Source: Microbacterium algeriense
GTDB lineage: Bacteria; Actinomycetota; Actinomycetes; Actinomycetales; Microbacteriaceae
Direction: 5' to 3'
Assembly: GCF_008868005.1 (NCBI RefSeq)
Contig: NZ_WAAO01000001.1
Span: 248,001 to 312,000 of the forward strand
DNA length: 64,000 bases
Part shown: positions 9,598-17,145 of the stretch, one piece after another
Layout of the letters: the number at the start of each line of letters is the position of its first letter
Position numbering within the stretch: position 1 is the first letter of the stretch
The notes under the pieces: model-generated
What the model was told of the DNA's origin: nothing
What the model saw: the letters and a program-made list of their open reading frames with translations, nothing else
Databases searched by the model: none
Program-made: the position numbers and the translations under genes

Positions 9598-9837
9598 ATG
9601 GCACGTGACCGCAACAGTGAAGAACCCGTCGTCGAGCGCGCCGAAGGCGAGGCAGCTCCCAACGCCGTGTGGTTCAAGCCGGTGATGATCGGATTCATGC
9701 TCCTCGGGCTGGCCTGGATCCTCGTCTTCTACATCTCGGGCATGCAGTTCCCGATCCCGGGTCTCGACAACTGGAACCTGGCCATCGGTCTCGGCATCGC
9801 CCTGATCGGCTTCCTGATGACCACCCGCTGGCGCTGA
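9598..9837 (+). CDS. crgA: Cell division protein CrgA
   Basis: A 79-aa inner-membrane protein that in actinobacteria links FtsZ, FtsI and other septal proteins. After a polar head it has two membrane helices (about 26-47 and 58-76), with FYISGMQFPIPGLDNWN between them and MTTRWR at the end, a characteristic CrgA pattern. It is divergent from the sortase gene; mycobacterial crgA (Rv0011c) lies in the same neighbourhood. The ATG at 9598 is set by family length; longer upstream reading has no support. Confidence 0.95.
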   Translation: MARDRNSEEPVVERAEGEAAPNAVWFKPVMIGFMLLGLAWILVFYISGMQFPIPGLDNWNLAIGLGIALIGFLMTTRWR

Positions 9838-9850
9838 CCACCTCTCTTCC

Positions 9851-9883
9851 CGAAAGGCCCCTCGCGTCGCGAGGGGCCTTTCG
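9851..9883 (+). terminator. Hairpin terminator after crgA
   Basis: A perfect 15-bp stem (9851-9865 with 9869-9883) and a 3-nt loop, starting 13 nt after the crgA stop. There is only a weak T-run, as is common in GC-rich genomes. Confidence 0.8.
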
Positions 9884-9950
9884 CATTCCCACAGCGAGGG
9901 TACGCACGCCAAGGCAGCGGGTTCACACGCACGCAAGGGAGCGGGGTTGT

Positions 9951-10005
9951 TCCCGGCGCGAGCATCGGGAGGGGCCCGCGAAGCGGGAGGGAACCCGCTC
10001 TGCGA
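9951..10005. repeat. Dispersed repeat, copy 1
   Basis: These 55 nt recur in reverse orientation at 26490-26544 with four mismatches; the core 45 nt differ at one base. The unit contains a small CCCGC/GCGGG hairpin. It lies in the otherwise gene-free 287-bp interval between crgA and the rhomboid gene and lacks the 17-bp flanking inverted repeats of the other copy. Confidence 0.8.
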
Positions 10006-10041
10006 GCGAAGGGAAGTCGTCTGCGTCCGTTCCCGACGAAC

Positions 10042-10094
10042 TTATCCACAGATCTATCCCCAGCCTGGGGAGAATTACACCGGTGTTATTCACA
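10042..10094. promoter_or_regulatory. DnaA-box-like pair between crgA and the rhomboid gene
   Basis: TTATCCACA at 10042-10050 is a perfect consensus DnaA box; TTATTCACA at 10086-10094 differs at one base. Just after them GTTAAC occurs twice (10098-10103 and 10110-10115), giving an AT-rich patch. This lies about 18 kb from oriC and just beyond the 3' end of the rhomboid gene. DnaA binding is an inference. Confidence 0.5.
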
Positions 10095-10124
10095 GGGGTT
10101 AACAACCCTGTTAACAACTCGGGA

Positions 10125-11018
10125 TCAGGACAAAAGAAGCAGCGGCGGCACGAATGCGACGATGACGATCAACAGGACCACCACTGCGGCGAGAAGCACG
10201 ATCTGCCAGGTGCGCTGATCTCGTCGCTTCGTGCGCGTGTAGATGAGCGCGACCAGGGCGCCGACGATCGCCCCGCCGAGGTGCGCCTGCCACGCGATGT
10301 TCCCGATGAAGAAGCCCAGGGCGAAGTTGATGCCGAGGATCACCAGAAGACCGGAGACGTTCGCTCCGATGTGACGCCCGATGATCAGCAGAGCCGCCAT
10401 CAGGCCGAAGATCGCCCCCGAGGCGCCCACCGTCGCGGTGGTCGGGGCGAGGCAGGCGACCATCACCGAACCACCCAGGCCGCTGATGAGGTAGATCGCG
10501 AGGAAGCGGGCCCGACCGAGGAGCGGCTCGAGGCTCTGCCCGAGCATCCACAGGGCGAGCATGTTCAGCGCGAGGTGGATGAACCCGCCGTGCACGAACA
10601 TCGCGGTGAGCAGTCGCCACGGCTCGAACGGGAGGATGGAGAGGTTCGGGTAGAGATACGGAGCGGCGAACAGCAGCTGCGAGGTGATCTCCTGACCGAT
10701 GCCGGGGATCAGCTGCACCAGTCCGATGAAGGACGTGATGGCGAGCAGCGCATACGTGACGACCGGTTTGCCGCTGCGGACGGCGGTCATCGTCGTGCCG
10801 CTACGAGAGCCCCAACGGCGCGCGGCCTTCTTCTGGGCCGGCGTGCGGTTCTTGCGCTCGGCGTTCATGCACTCCGGGCAGATGACGCCGACTGCTGCCT
10901 GCGTCTGGCACTCGGGGCAGATGGTGCGCATGCACCGCTGGCAGAGCACGAAGCTCTGCCGATCCGGATGCCGGTAGCAGAAGTTGTCGCGATTGCTCGT
11001 GAACTCAGGCGTGGTCAT
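10125..11018 (-). CDS. Rhomboid-family intramembrane serine protease with N-terminal zinc ribbon
   Basis: A 297-aa membrane protease. The first 50 residues hold seven Cys (14, 26, 29, 34, 37, 47, 50) in CxxC pairs, suggesting a zinc-ribbon or B-box-like metal site. The membrane domain follows with about seven helices: HGGFIHLALN (His143, His148, Asn152), GASGAIFG with catalytic Ser200, and AHLGG with catalytic His246. Substrates are unknown. It is followed by cyclophilin upstream and crgA downstream, as in mycobacteria, where a rhomboid-like protein lies near crgA. It ends close to a DnaA-box-like pair. Confidence 0.92.
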   Translation of the reverse strand: MTTPEFTSNRDNFCYRHPDRQSFVLCQRCMRTICPECQTQAAVGVICPECMNAERKNRTPAQKKAARRWGSRSGTTMTAVRSGKPVVTYALLAITSFIGLVQLIPGIGQEITSQLLFAAPYLYPNLSILPFEPWRLLTAMFVHGGFIHLALNMLALWMLGQSLEPLLGRARFLAIYLISGLGGSVMVACLAPTTATVGASGAIFGLMAALLIIGRHIGANVSGLLVILGINFALGFFIGNIAWQAHLGGAIVGALVALIYTRTKRRDQRTWQIVLLAAVVVLLIVIVAFVPPLLLLS

Positions 11019-11039
11019 CCGGATCGGCCGCAGCTGTCG

Positions 11040-11597
11040 TCAGGCCGCGACGATGTCGATCGACTGCAGCACGACCGGCTCCACCGGGCGGTCGCCGGGG
11101 CCCGTCTCGACGGCGCCGATCGCGTCGACGACGGCCTTGGAGGCGTCATCGGCGACCTCGCCGAAGATCGTGTGCTTGCCCTGCAGCCACGGCGTCGGGT
11201 CGGTGGTGATGAAGAACTGCGAGCCGTTGGTGCCCTCGGGCTTGCCCGTGATGGCGTTGCGGCGGAGGCCGGCGTTGGCCATCGCGAGGATGTACGGCTT
11301 GTTGAAGTCGAGCTCCATGTTGATCTCGTCGTCGAAGTTGTAGCCGGGGCCGCCGACGCCCTGTCCGAGCGGGTCGCCGCCCTGGATCATGAAGTTCGGG
11401 ATGATGCGGTGGAAGATGACGTCCTTGTAGAGGGGTCCCTCGCCGGGCTTGCCCGTGGCGGGGTCTGTCCACTCCTGGGTGCCGTCGGCGAGGCCGACGA
11501 AGTTCTTGACCGTCTTCGGGGCGTGGTCTCCGAAGAGGTTGATGACGATGTCACCGTGGTTGGTGTGCAGGGTTGCGACGTGAGAAGCGTGAGCCAT
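11040..11597 (-). CDS. Cyclophilin-type peptidyl-prolyl cis-trans isomerase
   Basis: A 185-aa single-domain cyclophilin without signal peptide, so cytoplasmic. Family blocks present: FHRIIPNFMIQGGDP with the catalytic Arg, GSQFFITT, and WLQGKHTIFGEV with the substrate-site Trp and His. It catalyses isomerisation of Xaa-Pro bonds during folding. It is the counterpart of mycobacterial PpiA (Rv0009) by position between gyrA and crgA. The ATG at 11597 starts the conserved fold; longer reading would run into the divergent upstream gene. Confidence 0.95.
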   Translation of the reverse strand: MAHASHVATLHTNHGDIVINLFGDHAPKTVKNFVGLADGTQEWTDPATGKPGEGPLYKDVIFHRIIPNFMIQGGDPLGQGVGGPGYNFDDEINMELDFNKPYILAMANAGLRRNAITGKPEGTNGSQFFITTDPTPWLQGKHTIFGEVADDASKAVVDAIGAVETGPGDRPVEPVVLQSIDIVAA

Positions 11598-11744
11598 GCC
11601 CTCATTCTCGCAGAGCTTCCGGTGAGTTGGCCCGGTGCGTACATCCGATCGCACGATGGCGCAAGGGTCGAGCGATTCCCTCCCGCCATGCAGCCTGCCG
11701 TGGCAAGATGGGGAACCCAGTACTCCAACGGACAGGAGAGCATC

Positions 11745-12251
11745 GTGAGCCTCAGCCGAAAGCGGAAGAAGCAACTTCGTCGTCTGCAGAAGGACGCGAA
11801 CCGGCTCTGGGAGGACCAGCAGGTTGTCGTCGGACATGCCGCTGATGTCGCCCGCGAGGCAGGTCGTCAGCTCGGCAACTTCAACCGCGAGCAGGTGGTT
11901 CCGGTCGTTCAGGACACGTACAACCGCCGTGTCGCCCCGGTCGTCGACCGCGGGGTGAAGATGGGCAAGCACGTCGTGGACGACAAGGTCGTCCCGATCG
12001 TCGGCGGCGTGGTCGGAACCGCCCTGACCGCGTGGGACGTCGCGAACGCCAAGCGCTACGGCGTCGCGGCACCCGCACCGCGGGGAGCCTTCGGCAAGAA
12101 GCAGAAGAAGGGCCCGGGCCTCGGCTCGATCGTCGCCATCGTTCTCGGTGCTGCGGCCGCCGTCGGCGTGCTGTACGCCGCTTGGCAGGCCCTGCGTGCC
12201 GACGACGAGCTCTGGGTTGCGGACGACCCGCTCGCCGCGCCCGACGCGTGA
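11745..12251 (+). CDS. Conserved membrane-anchored protein of unknown function
   Basis: A 168-aa protein I cannot assign. It begins with a Lys/Arg-rich segment (SRKRKKQLRRL), continues as a polar probably helical region with repeated PVV/VVP phrases, and has one membrane helix near 128-150 followed by an acidic tail. The basic N-terminus could touch nucleic acid or membrane, but nothing proves it. GTG at 11745 is preceded by AGGAG at 11734-11738. The stop overlaps the ybaK-like start by GTGA, so the two are coupled. Confidence 0.8.
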   Translation: MSLSRKRKKQLRRLQKDANRLWEDQQVVVGHAADVAREAGRQLGNFNREQVVPVVQDTYNRRVAPVVDRGVKMGKHVVDDKVVPIVGGVVGTALTAWDVANAKRYGVAAPAPRGAFGKKQKKGPGLGSIVAIVLGAAAAVGVLYAAWQALRADDELWVADDPLAAPDA

Positions 12252-12763
12252 CCCCGTCTGACCTCGCCTCCGTCGCCTCGAGCGGCGGAGGCGATCAGCA
12301 TGCCAGGGTGCGGGATGCCGCCGCGGCGCGTGGGCTCGACATCGAGATCCGCGAGCGTCCTGCGGCCCGCAGCCTGTTCGAGGCCGCGGAGCTGCTCGGC
12401 ATCGACCCGTCCGGGATCGTGAAGACGCTCGTCGTGAAGCGTTCCGACGACACCTACCTGTTCGCTCTCGTACCGGGTGGGCGTTCGATTTCCTGGCCGA
12501 AGCTCCGCGCCGTGGTCGGCGTCAACAAACTGCGCCTCCCGGAGCCGGAGCTGGCCCTGGCCGCGACGGGGTATGAGCGCGGCACGATCGTGCCGATCGG
12601 CAGCACCACGGACTGGCCCGTCTACGCGGACGAGACCATCGTGGGGCAGCGCATCGCGATGGGCGCCGGCGCACACGGGTACAGCCTGTTCGTGGACGCG
12701 GACGATCTGATCGCCGCGTACGGCGCCACCGTCGCCGACATCTCGGTCCCCGAAGAGCGCTGA
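12248..12763 (+). CDS. YbaK/EbsC-family aminoacyl-tRNA deacylase
   Basis: A 171-aa YbaK/ProX-type protein expected to hydrolyse mischarged tRNA, typically Cys-tRNA(Pro). Visible family elements are IVKTLVVK with the catalytic Lys, FALVPGGRSISWPKL, and GTIVPIGSTTDWPVYAD. Length matches stand-alone YbaK domains. It starts at GTG 12248, overlapping the preceding stop. Downstream lies a repeat cluster and the convergent Nudix gene. Exact tRNA specificity cannot be read from sequence. Confidence 0.88.
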   Translation: MTPSDLASVASSGGGDQHARVRDAAAARGLDIEIRERPAARSLFEAAELLGIDPSGIVKTLVVKRSDDTYLFALVPGGRSISWPKLRAVVGVNKLRLPEPELALAATGYERGTIVPIGSTTDWPVYADETIVGQRIAMGAGAHGYSLFVDADDLIAAYGATVADISVPEER

Positions 12764-12771
12764 CCTCTTCG

Positions 12772-12916
12772 CCCTTCGACAAGCTCAGGGACCCACGGGG
12801 GCCTCGGAGGGCTAAGGGACCCACGGGGGTCGGCGGGCTCGGGACCCAGGGGGCGGGCCCTTCGACAAGCTCAGGGACCCACGGGGGTCTCGGAGGGCTC
12901 AGGGACCCACGGGGAT
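12772..12916. repeat. Tandem cluster of GGGACCCACGGGGG repeats
   Basis: Five imperfect units of about 25-31 nt between convergent genes. Two units carry the full core CTTCGACAAGCTCAGGGACC (12774-12793 and 12860-12879). The same core occurs elsewhere in this window near gyrB and, in the other orientation, within the histidine kinase and recF genes. No coding potential is seen. Confidence 0.8.
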
Positions 12917-12921
12917 GAGCG

Positions 12922-13344
12922 TCAGAGGAGGCCGGCCATCCTCATCGCGATGTCCACGAGCTTGACCCGCTGCAACTCGGCGACGGCCTTCCGGGGGAAC
13001 CACTCCGCCATGTCCGTCGAGCCGTCGGTCTCGAAGCGGAGCCTGCCACCCGTCACCTCGGCTCGGTAGACGATGCGAAGCGTGTGCAGCGGCGCGGCCG
13101 CCTTCTGCACGCGCTGTCCCGCAGGGATGACGCGCGAATGGATCCCCAGGAGTTCGCCGACCTTAACCGTGTAGCCGGTCTCCTCGCGGAGCTCGCGACG
13201 CACCGCATCCTCCGGCGCCTCCCCGGGCTCGAGTCCTCCGCCCGGCATCGTCCAGGCCACCCGTCGGCCCTCCGTCCAGCGTGCCAGCAGCAGCCGTCCG
13301 TCGTCATCGGTGACGACCGCATACGCCGCGACACGCAGGTCCAT
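12922..13344 (-). CDS. Nudix hydrolase
   Basis: A 140-aa pyrophosphohydrolase with an intact Nudix box: Gly, five residues, EAPEDAVRRELREETGY, giving the REUXEEXGU metal-binding helix. Substrate is unknown; MutT-like nucleotide sanitation is only one possibility. The C-terminal part has the usual strand arrangement. A TAGGGT hexamer 7 nt before the ATG and no Shine-Dalgarno sequence suggest a leaderless mRNA. Confidence 0.9.
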   Translation of the reverse strand: MDLRVAAYAVVTDDDGRLLLARWTEGRRVAWTMPGGGLEPGEAPEDAVRRELREETGYTVKVGELLGIHSRVIPAGQRVQKAAAPLHTLRIVYRAEVTGGRLRFETDGSTDMAEWFPRKAVAELQRVKLVDIAMRMAGLL

Positions 13345-13351
13345 GGCTCAC

Positions 13352-13357
13352 ACCCTA
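13352..13357 (-). promoter_or_regulatory. Putative -10 box, leaderless Nudix mRNA
   Basis: TAGGGT on the minus strand with a 7-nt gap to the Nudix ATG at 13344. Confidence 0.45.
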
Positions 13358-13524
13358 TCCGTGCTCGACACCCCTGGATGACCGCGTGTCAGAGGGCCCG
13401 ACTCCGACACGCACGGCACGCCGCGGCGTCCCGCACGACATCGATCACGAATCGAGAAGCGCACGGACGCGCCCCCTCGTAATGTGATTCCCACACCGGC
13501 AGCACGTCGAGAGGAAACACCGTC

Positions 13525-13971
13525 ATGGCCGAGAAAGAGAAGAACTTCACCGACGAGGAACGCGAGGCGATGCAGGCCGCCGCCAAGGAGGCACGCACGC
13601 GGCGCTCGCGAGCGAAGAAGTCGCCCGAGGAGCTGCGCGCGGCAGGGGAGGCCGACATCAAGGAGGCCATCGGCAAGCTCCCCGACGACGACAGGACGCT
13701 CGCGGAGAAGCTGCACGCGCTCGTCTCCGACGTCGCGCCGGACCTGGTGCCCCGCACCTACTACGGCATGCCCGCCTGGGGCCGCGACGGGAAGGTGCTG
13801 TGCTTCTTCCAGCCCGCCAGCAAGTTCAAGGTCCGCTACGGCACGTTCGGCTTCGAACCCCTCTCGAATCTCGACGACGGCACCGTCTGGCCCACCGCCT
13901 ACGCCGTGACCGACCTGACGAAGAAGGACCTGGACTTCCTCGCCGAGCGCCTCCGCCGCGCGATCAGCTGA
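13525..13971 (+). CDS. DUF1801 (YdhG-like) protein
   Basis: A 148-aa protein with a charged, Lys/Arg/Glu-rich first 40 residues that may form a helix, then the DUF1801/YdhG fold: TYYGMPAWGRDGKVLCFFQP and a closing helix LDFLAERLRRAI. This family is related to the iron chaperone frataxin fold by annotation tradition, but the reaction is not established. GAGAGGAAA is a good ribosome site before ATG 13525, and TAATGT at 13480-13485 could be the -10. Confidence 0.85.
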   Translation: MAEKEKNFTDEEREAMQAAAKEARTRRSRAKKSPEELRAAGEADIKEAIGKLPDDDRTLAEKLHALVSDVAPDLVPRTYYGMPAWGRDGKVLCFFQPASKFKVRYGTFGFEPLSNLDDGTVWPTAYAVTDLTKKDLDFLAERLRRAIS

Positions 13972-14003
13972 GATCGGCAGGTGCCTCGGGGGCGGTCGCG
14001 CAG

Positions 14004-14009
14004 TAGCGT
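14004..14009 (+). promoter_or_regulatory. Putative -10 box, leaderless M24 peptidase mRNA
   Basis: TAGCGT with a 7-nt gap (GGATCCC is 14010-14016) to GTG 14017. Confidence 0.45.
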
Positions 14010-14016
14010 GGATCCC

Positions 14017-15141
14017 GTGAGCACACTGCCCTTCCCCGCCTCCGTGTACGCCGCCCGTCTCGCCCGAGCCGCGTCCCTCGCCGCGGAGTCCGGACTCGAC
14101 GCCATCATCGTCGGTCCCGGCCCCGACCTGCAGTATCTGCTGGGCGTGGAAGGGGACACCATCGAGCGACTCACGGCGCTGATCCTGGGTCCGGCCCTGA
14201 CGCCCACGGTCGTCGTCCCGCGGATGGAGCTCGCGAAGGTGCGCAAGACCGCGGTGGGCGAGCTCGGCCTCGCGGTCGCGGACTGGGTCGACGGCGAGGA
14301 TCCCTACGCTCTGGTCGCGGAAGCCGCCGGCGCGGTGTCGCGCGTCGGCGTCTCCGATGCGCTTCCCGCCCTGCACGTGATCCCCCTCGGGGGACGCCTC
14401 GGCGTGAACCTCGAGCTGGCCACCCCGGTGCTGCGCGAGGGCCGGATGATCAAGGATGCGGAGGAGATCGCGGAGCTCCGTAAGGCCGGCGAGGCCATCG
14501 ACGCCGTGCACCGCCGTGTGCCGACGTGGCTCCGCGCCGGACGCACCGAGCGCGAGATCGCGGCCGACATCGCCGAGGCCATCGTCGCCGAGGGTCACCG
14601 CACGGTCGAGTTCGTGATCGTGGGGTCGGGGCCGAACGGCGCCGACCCGCACCACGAGGTCTCCGATCGTCTGATCGAAGAGGGCGACGTCGTCGTGGTC
14701 GACATCGGCGGCGCGGTGCCCAGCGGCTACAACTCCGACAGCACCAGAACTTACGTCGTGGGCACTCCCGACCCGGCAGCGGCCGAACGCATCGCCGTGC
14801 TCGTGCGGGCGCAGCAGGCAGCGGTGGACGCCGTGCGCCCGGGAGCGACCGCGGCCGAAGTCGACGCCGCGGCGCGCTCCGTCCTCGCCGATGCGGGTCT
14901 GGGGGAGGCGTTCCTGCACCGGACGGGCCATGGCATCGGCGTCTCCGTGCACGAGGAGCCCTACATCGCGCCGGGCAACGACCTGGTCCTCCGGGAGGGG
15001 ATAGCGTTCAGTATCGAGCCCGGCATCTACTTCGACGGCGCCTGGGGTGCCCGCATCGAGGACATCGTCGTCGTCACGGCGGACGGCGGCGAGCGCCTGA
15101 ATGTCGCCCCGCACGAGCTCGTGTCGGTGGGTGACCGCTGA
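14017..15141 (+). CDS. M24-family metallopeptidase (Xaa-Pro aminopeptidase-like)
   Basis: A 374-aa two-domain pita-bread peptidase. Residues 1-125 resemble the creatinase N-domain; the rest is the catalytic domain with the five metal ligands in order: Asp in VVVDIGG, Asp in YNSDSTRTYV, His in TGHGIGVSVHEEPY, Glu in FSIEPGIYF and Glu in ARIEDIVVV. It should release N-terminal residues preceding proline, in the cytoplasm as no signal peptide is seen. GTG 14017 is chosen for its position relative to TAGCGT and the family length. Confidence 0.92.
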   Translation: MSTLPFPASVYAARLARAASLAAESGLDAIIVGPGPDLQYLLGVEGDTIERLTALILGPALTPTVVVPRMELAKVRKTAVGELGLAVADWVDGEDPYALVAEAAGAVSRVGVSDALPALHVIPLGGRLGVNLELATPVLREGRMIKDAEEIAELRKAGEAIDAVHRRVPTWLRAGRTEREIAADIAEAIVAEGHRTVEFVIVGSGPNGADPHHEVSDRLIEEGDVVVVDIGGAVPSGYNSDSTRTYVVGTPDPAAAERIAVLVRAQQAAVDAVRPGATAAEVDAAARSVLADAGLGEAFLHRTGHGIGVSVHEEPYIAPGNDLVLREGIAFSIEPGIYFDGAWGARIEDIVVVTADGGERLNVAPHELVSVGDR

Positions 15142-15225
15142 GTCGCGCGCGCCTTCTGCATCCGGGATGGCCCGACCCGGCGTGCCCGGCGTCCGGGACG
15201 AGACGACAGGAGCGCTCCGGACGGA

Positions 15226-15255
15226 AGAAGCCCCCGGCAGCGGCCAGGGGCTTCT
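15226..15255 (-). terminator. Hairpin terminator after the tRNA pair
   Basis: A 9-bp stem AGAAGCCCC/GGGGCTTCT with a 12-nt loop, 9 nt downstream of tRNA-Ala on its strand. It may also stop the convergent peptidase transcript. Confidence 0.75.
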
Positions 15256-15263
15256 CGATCCTG

Positions 15264-15336
15264 TGGAGCCTAGGAGATTCGAACTCCTGACATCCTGCTT
15301 GCAAAGCAGGCGCTCTACCAACTGAGCTAAGGCCCC
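15264..15336 (-). tRNA. tRNA-Ala (anticodon UGC)
   Basis: A 73-nt cloverleaf on the minus strand. Acceptor GGGGCCT pairs with AGGCTCC and contains the G3-U70 wobble pair that identifies alanine tRNAs. Anticodon stem CTGCT/AGCAG encloses TGC; the T arm has GTTCGAATC. CCA is not encoded. It lies 25 bp downstream of tRNA-Ile; the same pair follows gyrA in mycobacteria. Confidence 0.98.
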
Positions 15337-15361
15337 GTAAGGGATTTCTTGAGTTAAGGAG

Positions 15362-15435
15362 TGGGGCTACCAGGACTTGAACCTGGGACCTCTTCATTAT
15401 CAGTGAAGCGCTCTAACCGCCTGAGCTATAGCCCC
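15362..15435 (-). tRNA. tRNA-Ile (anticodon GAU)
   Basis: A 74-nt cloverleaf on the minus strand: acceptor GGGGCTA/TAGCCCC with discriminator A, D arm AGCTCAGGCGGTTAGAGC, anticodon loop CTGATAA with GAT, T arm GTTCAAGTC. CCA is not encoded. Probably co-transcribed with tRNA-Ala. Confidence 0.98.
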
Positions 15436-15479
15436 GTCAACCTCCAAGACTTTACCGGAGAATCACGGAAAATCCGAAT

Positions 15480-15513
15480 CGAGGGCGAGGACCCCGAAGA
15501 GCCCTCGCCCTCG
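15480..15513 (-). terminator. Hairpin terminator after the DUF4097-like gene
   Basis: A perfect 11-bp stem (15480-15490 with 15503-15513) and 12-nt loop beginning 8 nt beyond the stop codon of the gene at 15521 on the minus strand. Confidence 0.78.
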
Positions 15514-15520
15514 ACCGTCC

Positions 15521-16459
15521 TCAGCGCCCCGGTCGGAGGGTCGCAGTGCCCGCGGCGAGGGTGACGTCGATCATCCTCGTGGAGCCGGCGTCCTCCTGGA
15601 CCTTGGTGTTCAGGGTGCCCGCGCTGACGTCCTGGTCGATCGCGTACCCGACGTCCGGCAGGGTCAGATCCAACGACCCGGCGCTCACGTCGATGGTCGT
15701 CTGCGTCGGCGGAGTGCCGGTCAGCTCGATGGTGAGATTACCCGCGGACACCCCCAGGTCGGCGGTGCCGACGCCGTCCAGCAGGAGGTCGGCCCGCCCC
15801 GCGCTCATCTGCACGTCGAGCTCGTCCGCCGCGCCTTCCACGTCGAGCGCTCCGGCGTTCACCGTGAGCTCCAGCACCCCGTAGTCGCCCACGACGTCCA
15901 GGCTGCCGGCGTCCAGCTTCAGATCCGCATCGAGCCCGGCGTCCCGCAGGTTCTCCGGGAGCGTGAGCACGGCGATCTCCTCGTCGCCGAACCAGTTGCC
16001 GAACCACCACCCGAACGCCCCTCGGGGGCTTCGCACGACGAGCTCATCGCCGTCGCGTTCGAAGGTCCACGCGGTGCCGCGGCCGTTGGTGACCGACAGC
16101 TCCGCCTCGTCCACATCCCCGAACTCGACCCGCATGCTGCTGGCATCCGCGTCGAGGTCGATCGCTTCGATGCCGTCGACCGCTGCCGTCTGCACCGAAT
16201 CGGCTCGGCTCGACGACAGGAGATTCCCGGTCGCGGCGACCGCGGCGGTTCCCCCGGCGCCGAGCAGGGCGATCCCGCCGACCACGGCGGTCACGACCAT
16301 GATGGCGGTGGCGCCGGACGAACGCCCGCCCTGGCTGGGGGGAGGCACCTGAGGGCCGTGCGGTGCCGACATGTGGGGTGGGCCGGCCGGCGGCGGAGTG
16401 GCGGGCGGTGGGGTGAGCGGGGTGTGCTCGCCCTGGACGCTGTTGTCTTCGGTGGTCAT
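15521..16459 (-). CDS. Membrane-anchored DUF4097-like beta-repeat protein
   Basis: A 312-aa envelope protein. A Pro-rich cytoplasmic head precedes one membrane helix (about 51-75). The outer part is built of short repeats such as LDAGSLDV, VNAGALDV, MSAGRADL, VSAGNLTI, VSAGSLDL and VSAGTLNT, spaced about 20 residues apart, as in beta-solenoid DUF4097 proteins. The ATG overlaps the response-regulator stop by 4 nt, so it is the last gene of the kinase-regulator operon and probably an output or modulator of that system; the function is not known. Confidence 0.82.
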   Translation of the reverse strand: MTTEDNSVQGEHTPLTPPPATPPPAGPPHMSAPHGPQVPPPSQGGRSSGATAIMVVTAVVGGIALLGAGGTAAVAATGNLLSSSRADSVQTAAVDGIEAIDLDADASSMRVEFGDVDEAELSVTNGRGTAWTFERDGDELVVRSPRGAFGWWFGNWFGDEEIAVLTLPENLRDAGLDADLKLDAGSLDVVGDYGVLELTVNAGALDVEGAADELDVQMSAGRADLLLDGVGTADLGVSAGNLTIELTGTPPTQTTIDVSAGSLDLTLPDVGYAIDQDVSAGTLNTKVQEDAGSTRMIDVTLAAGTATLRPGR

Positions 16460-17145
16460 CGTGCCACTCCTGTCTGGCCGGTCGGCGGCGTCGGGCCGCC
16501 GTTGTTCTCGATGTGGGCGAGGGCCGCGAGCACACGCCGGTTGCCCGACTCGTCCTGCTCGAAGCCCAGCTTCTGGAAGATGGACGTGATGTGCTTCTCG
16601 ACGCTGGCCTCCGAGAGGAACAGCAGCGCGGCGATCGCCTGATTCGACTTGCCCTCGGCGATCAGCGCGAGCACGGTGCGCTCCCTCTCGGTGAGGCTCA
16701 GCATCCGGTCGTCCCGGTTGCGGCGCGTGAGCAGCTGCGCCACCACCTCGGGATCGAGCACGGTCGCCCCCTCCGAGATCCGCTGCACCGAGGCGAGGAA
16801 CTCGGAGACGTCGGCGACGCGATCCTTCAGCAGATAGCCGAGAGGTCCGCCCTGCGCGGCGATCAGATCGGATGCGTACCGCTCCTCCACGTATTGCGAG
16901 AGCACGAGGATCGCGAGCGAAGGATGGGTCGACCGCAGACGGAGCGCGGCGCGGATGCCTTCGTCAGTGAACGTCGGCGGGAGGCGCACGTCGAGGATGC
17001 AGAGATCCGGCGCCGTTTCGACGACCGCGGTGTCGAGTCCGTGGGTGTCGGGGAGAGCGGCGACCACCGTGTGGCCGGCGTCCTCGAGCAGACGGACGAG
17101 ACCTTCGCGGAGGAGGACCGAGTCCTCGCAGATCAGGATGCGCAT
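16456..17145 (-). CDS. NarL/LuxR-family response regulator
   Basis: A 229-aa two-component regulator. The receiver domain has acidic residues near the N-terminus (ICEDS), phosphoacceptor Asp52 in CILDVRLP and Lys in GYLLKDRV. A LuxR-type helix-turn-helix at the C-terminus reads LTERERTVLALIAEGKSNQAI and is followed by EASVEKHITSIFQKL. It binds DNA when phosphorylated by the kinase immediately upstream, whose gene overlaps this one by 13 nt. No operator was identified. Confidence 0.95.
   Translation of the reverse strand: MRILICEDSVLLREGLVRLLEDAGHTVVAALPDTHGLDTAVVETAPDLCILDVRLPPTFTDEGIRAALRLRSTHPSLAILVLSQYVEERYASDLIAAQGGPLGYLLKDRVADVSEFLASVQRISEGATVLDPEVVAQLLTRRNRDDRMLSLTERERTVLALIAEGKSNQAIAALLFLSEASVEKHITSIFQKLGFEQDESGNRRVLAALAHIENNGGPTPPTGQTGVAR

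Noticed and set aside
11598..11620. GAGAAT 6 nt before the cyclophilin start as another leaderless -10
   Set aside because: It does not meet TANNNT and was left out of the set to keep the criterion strict.
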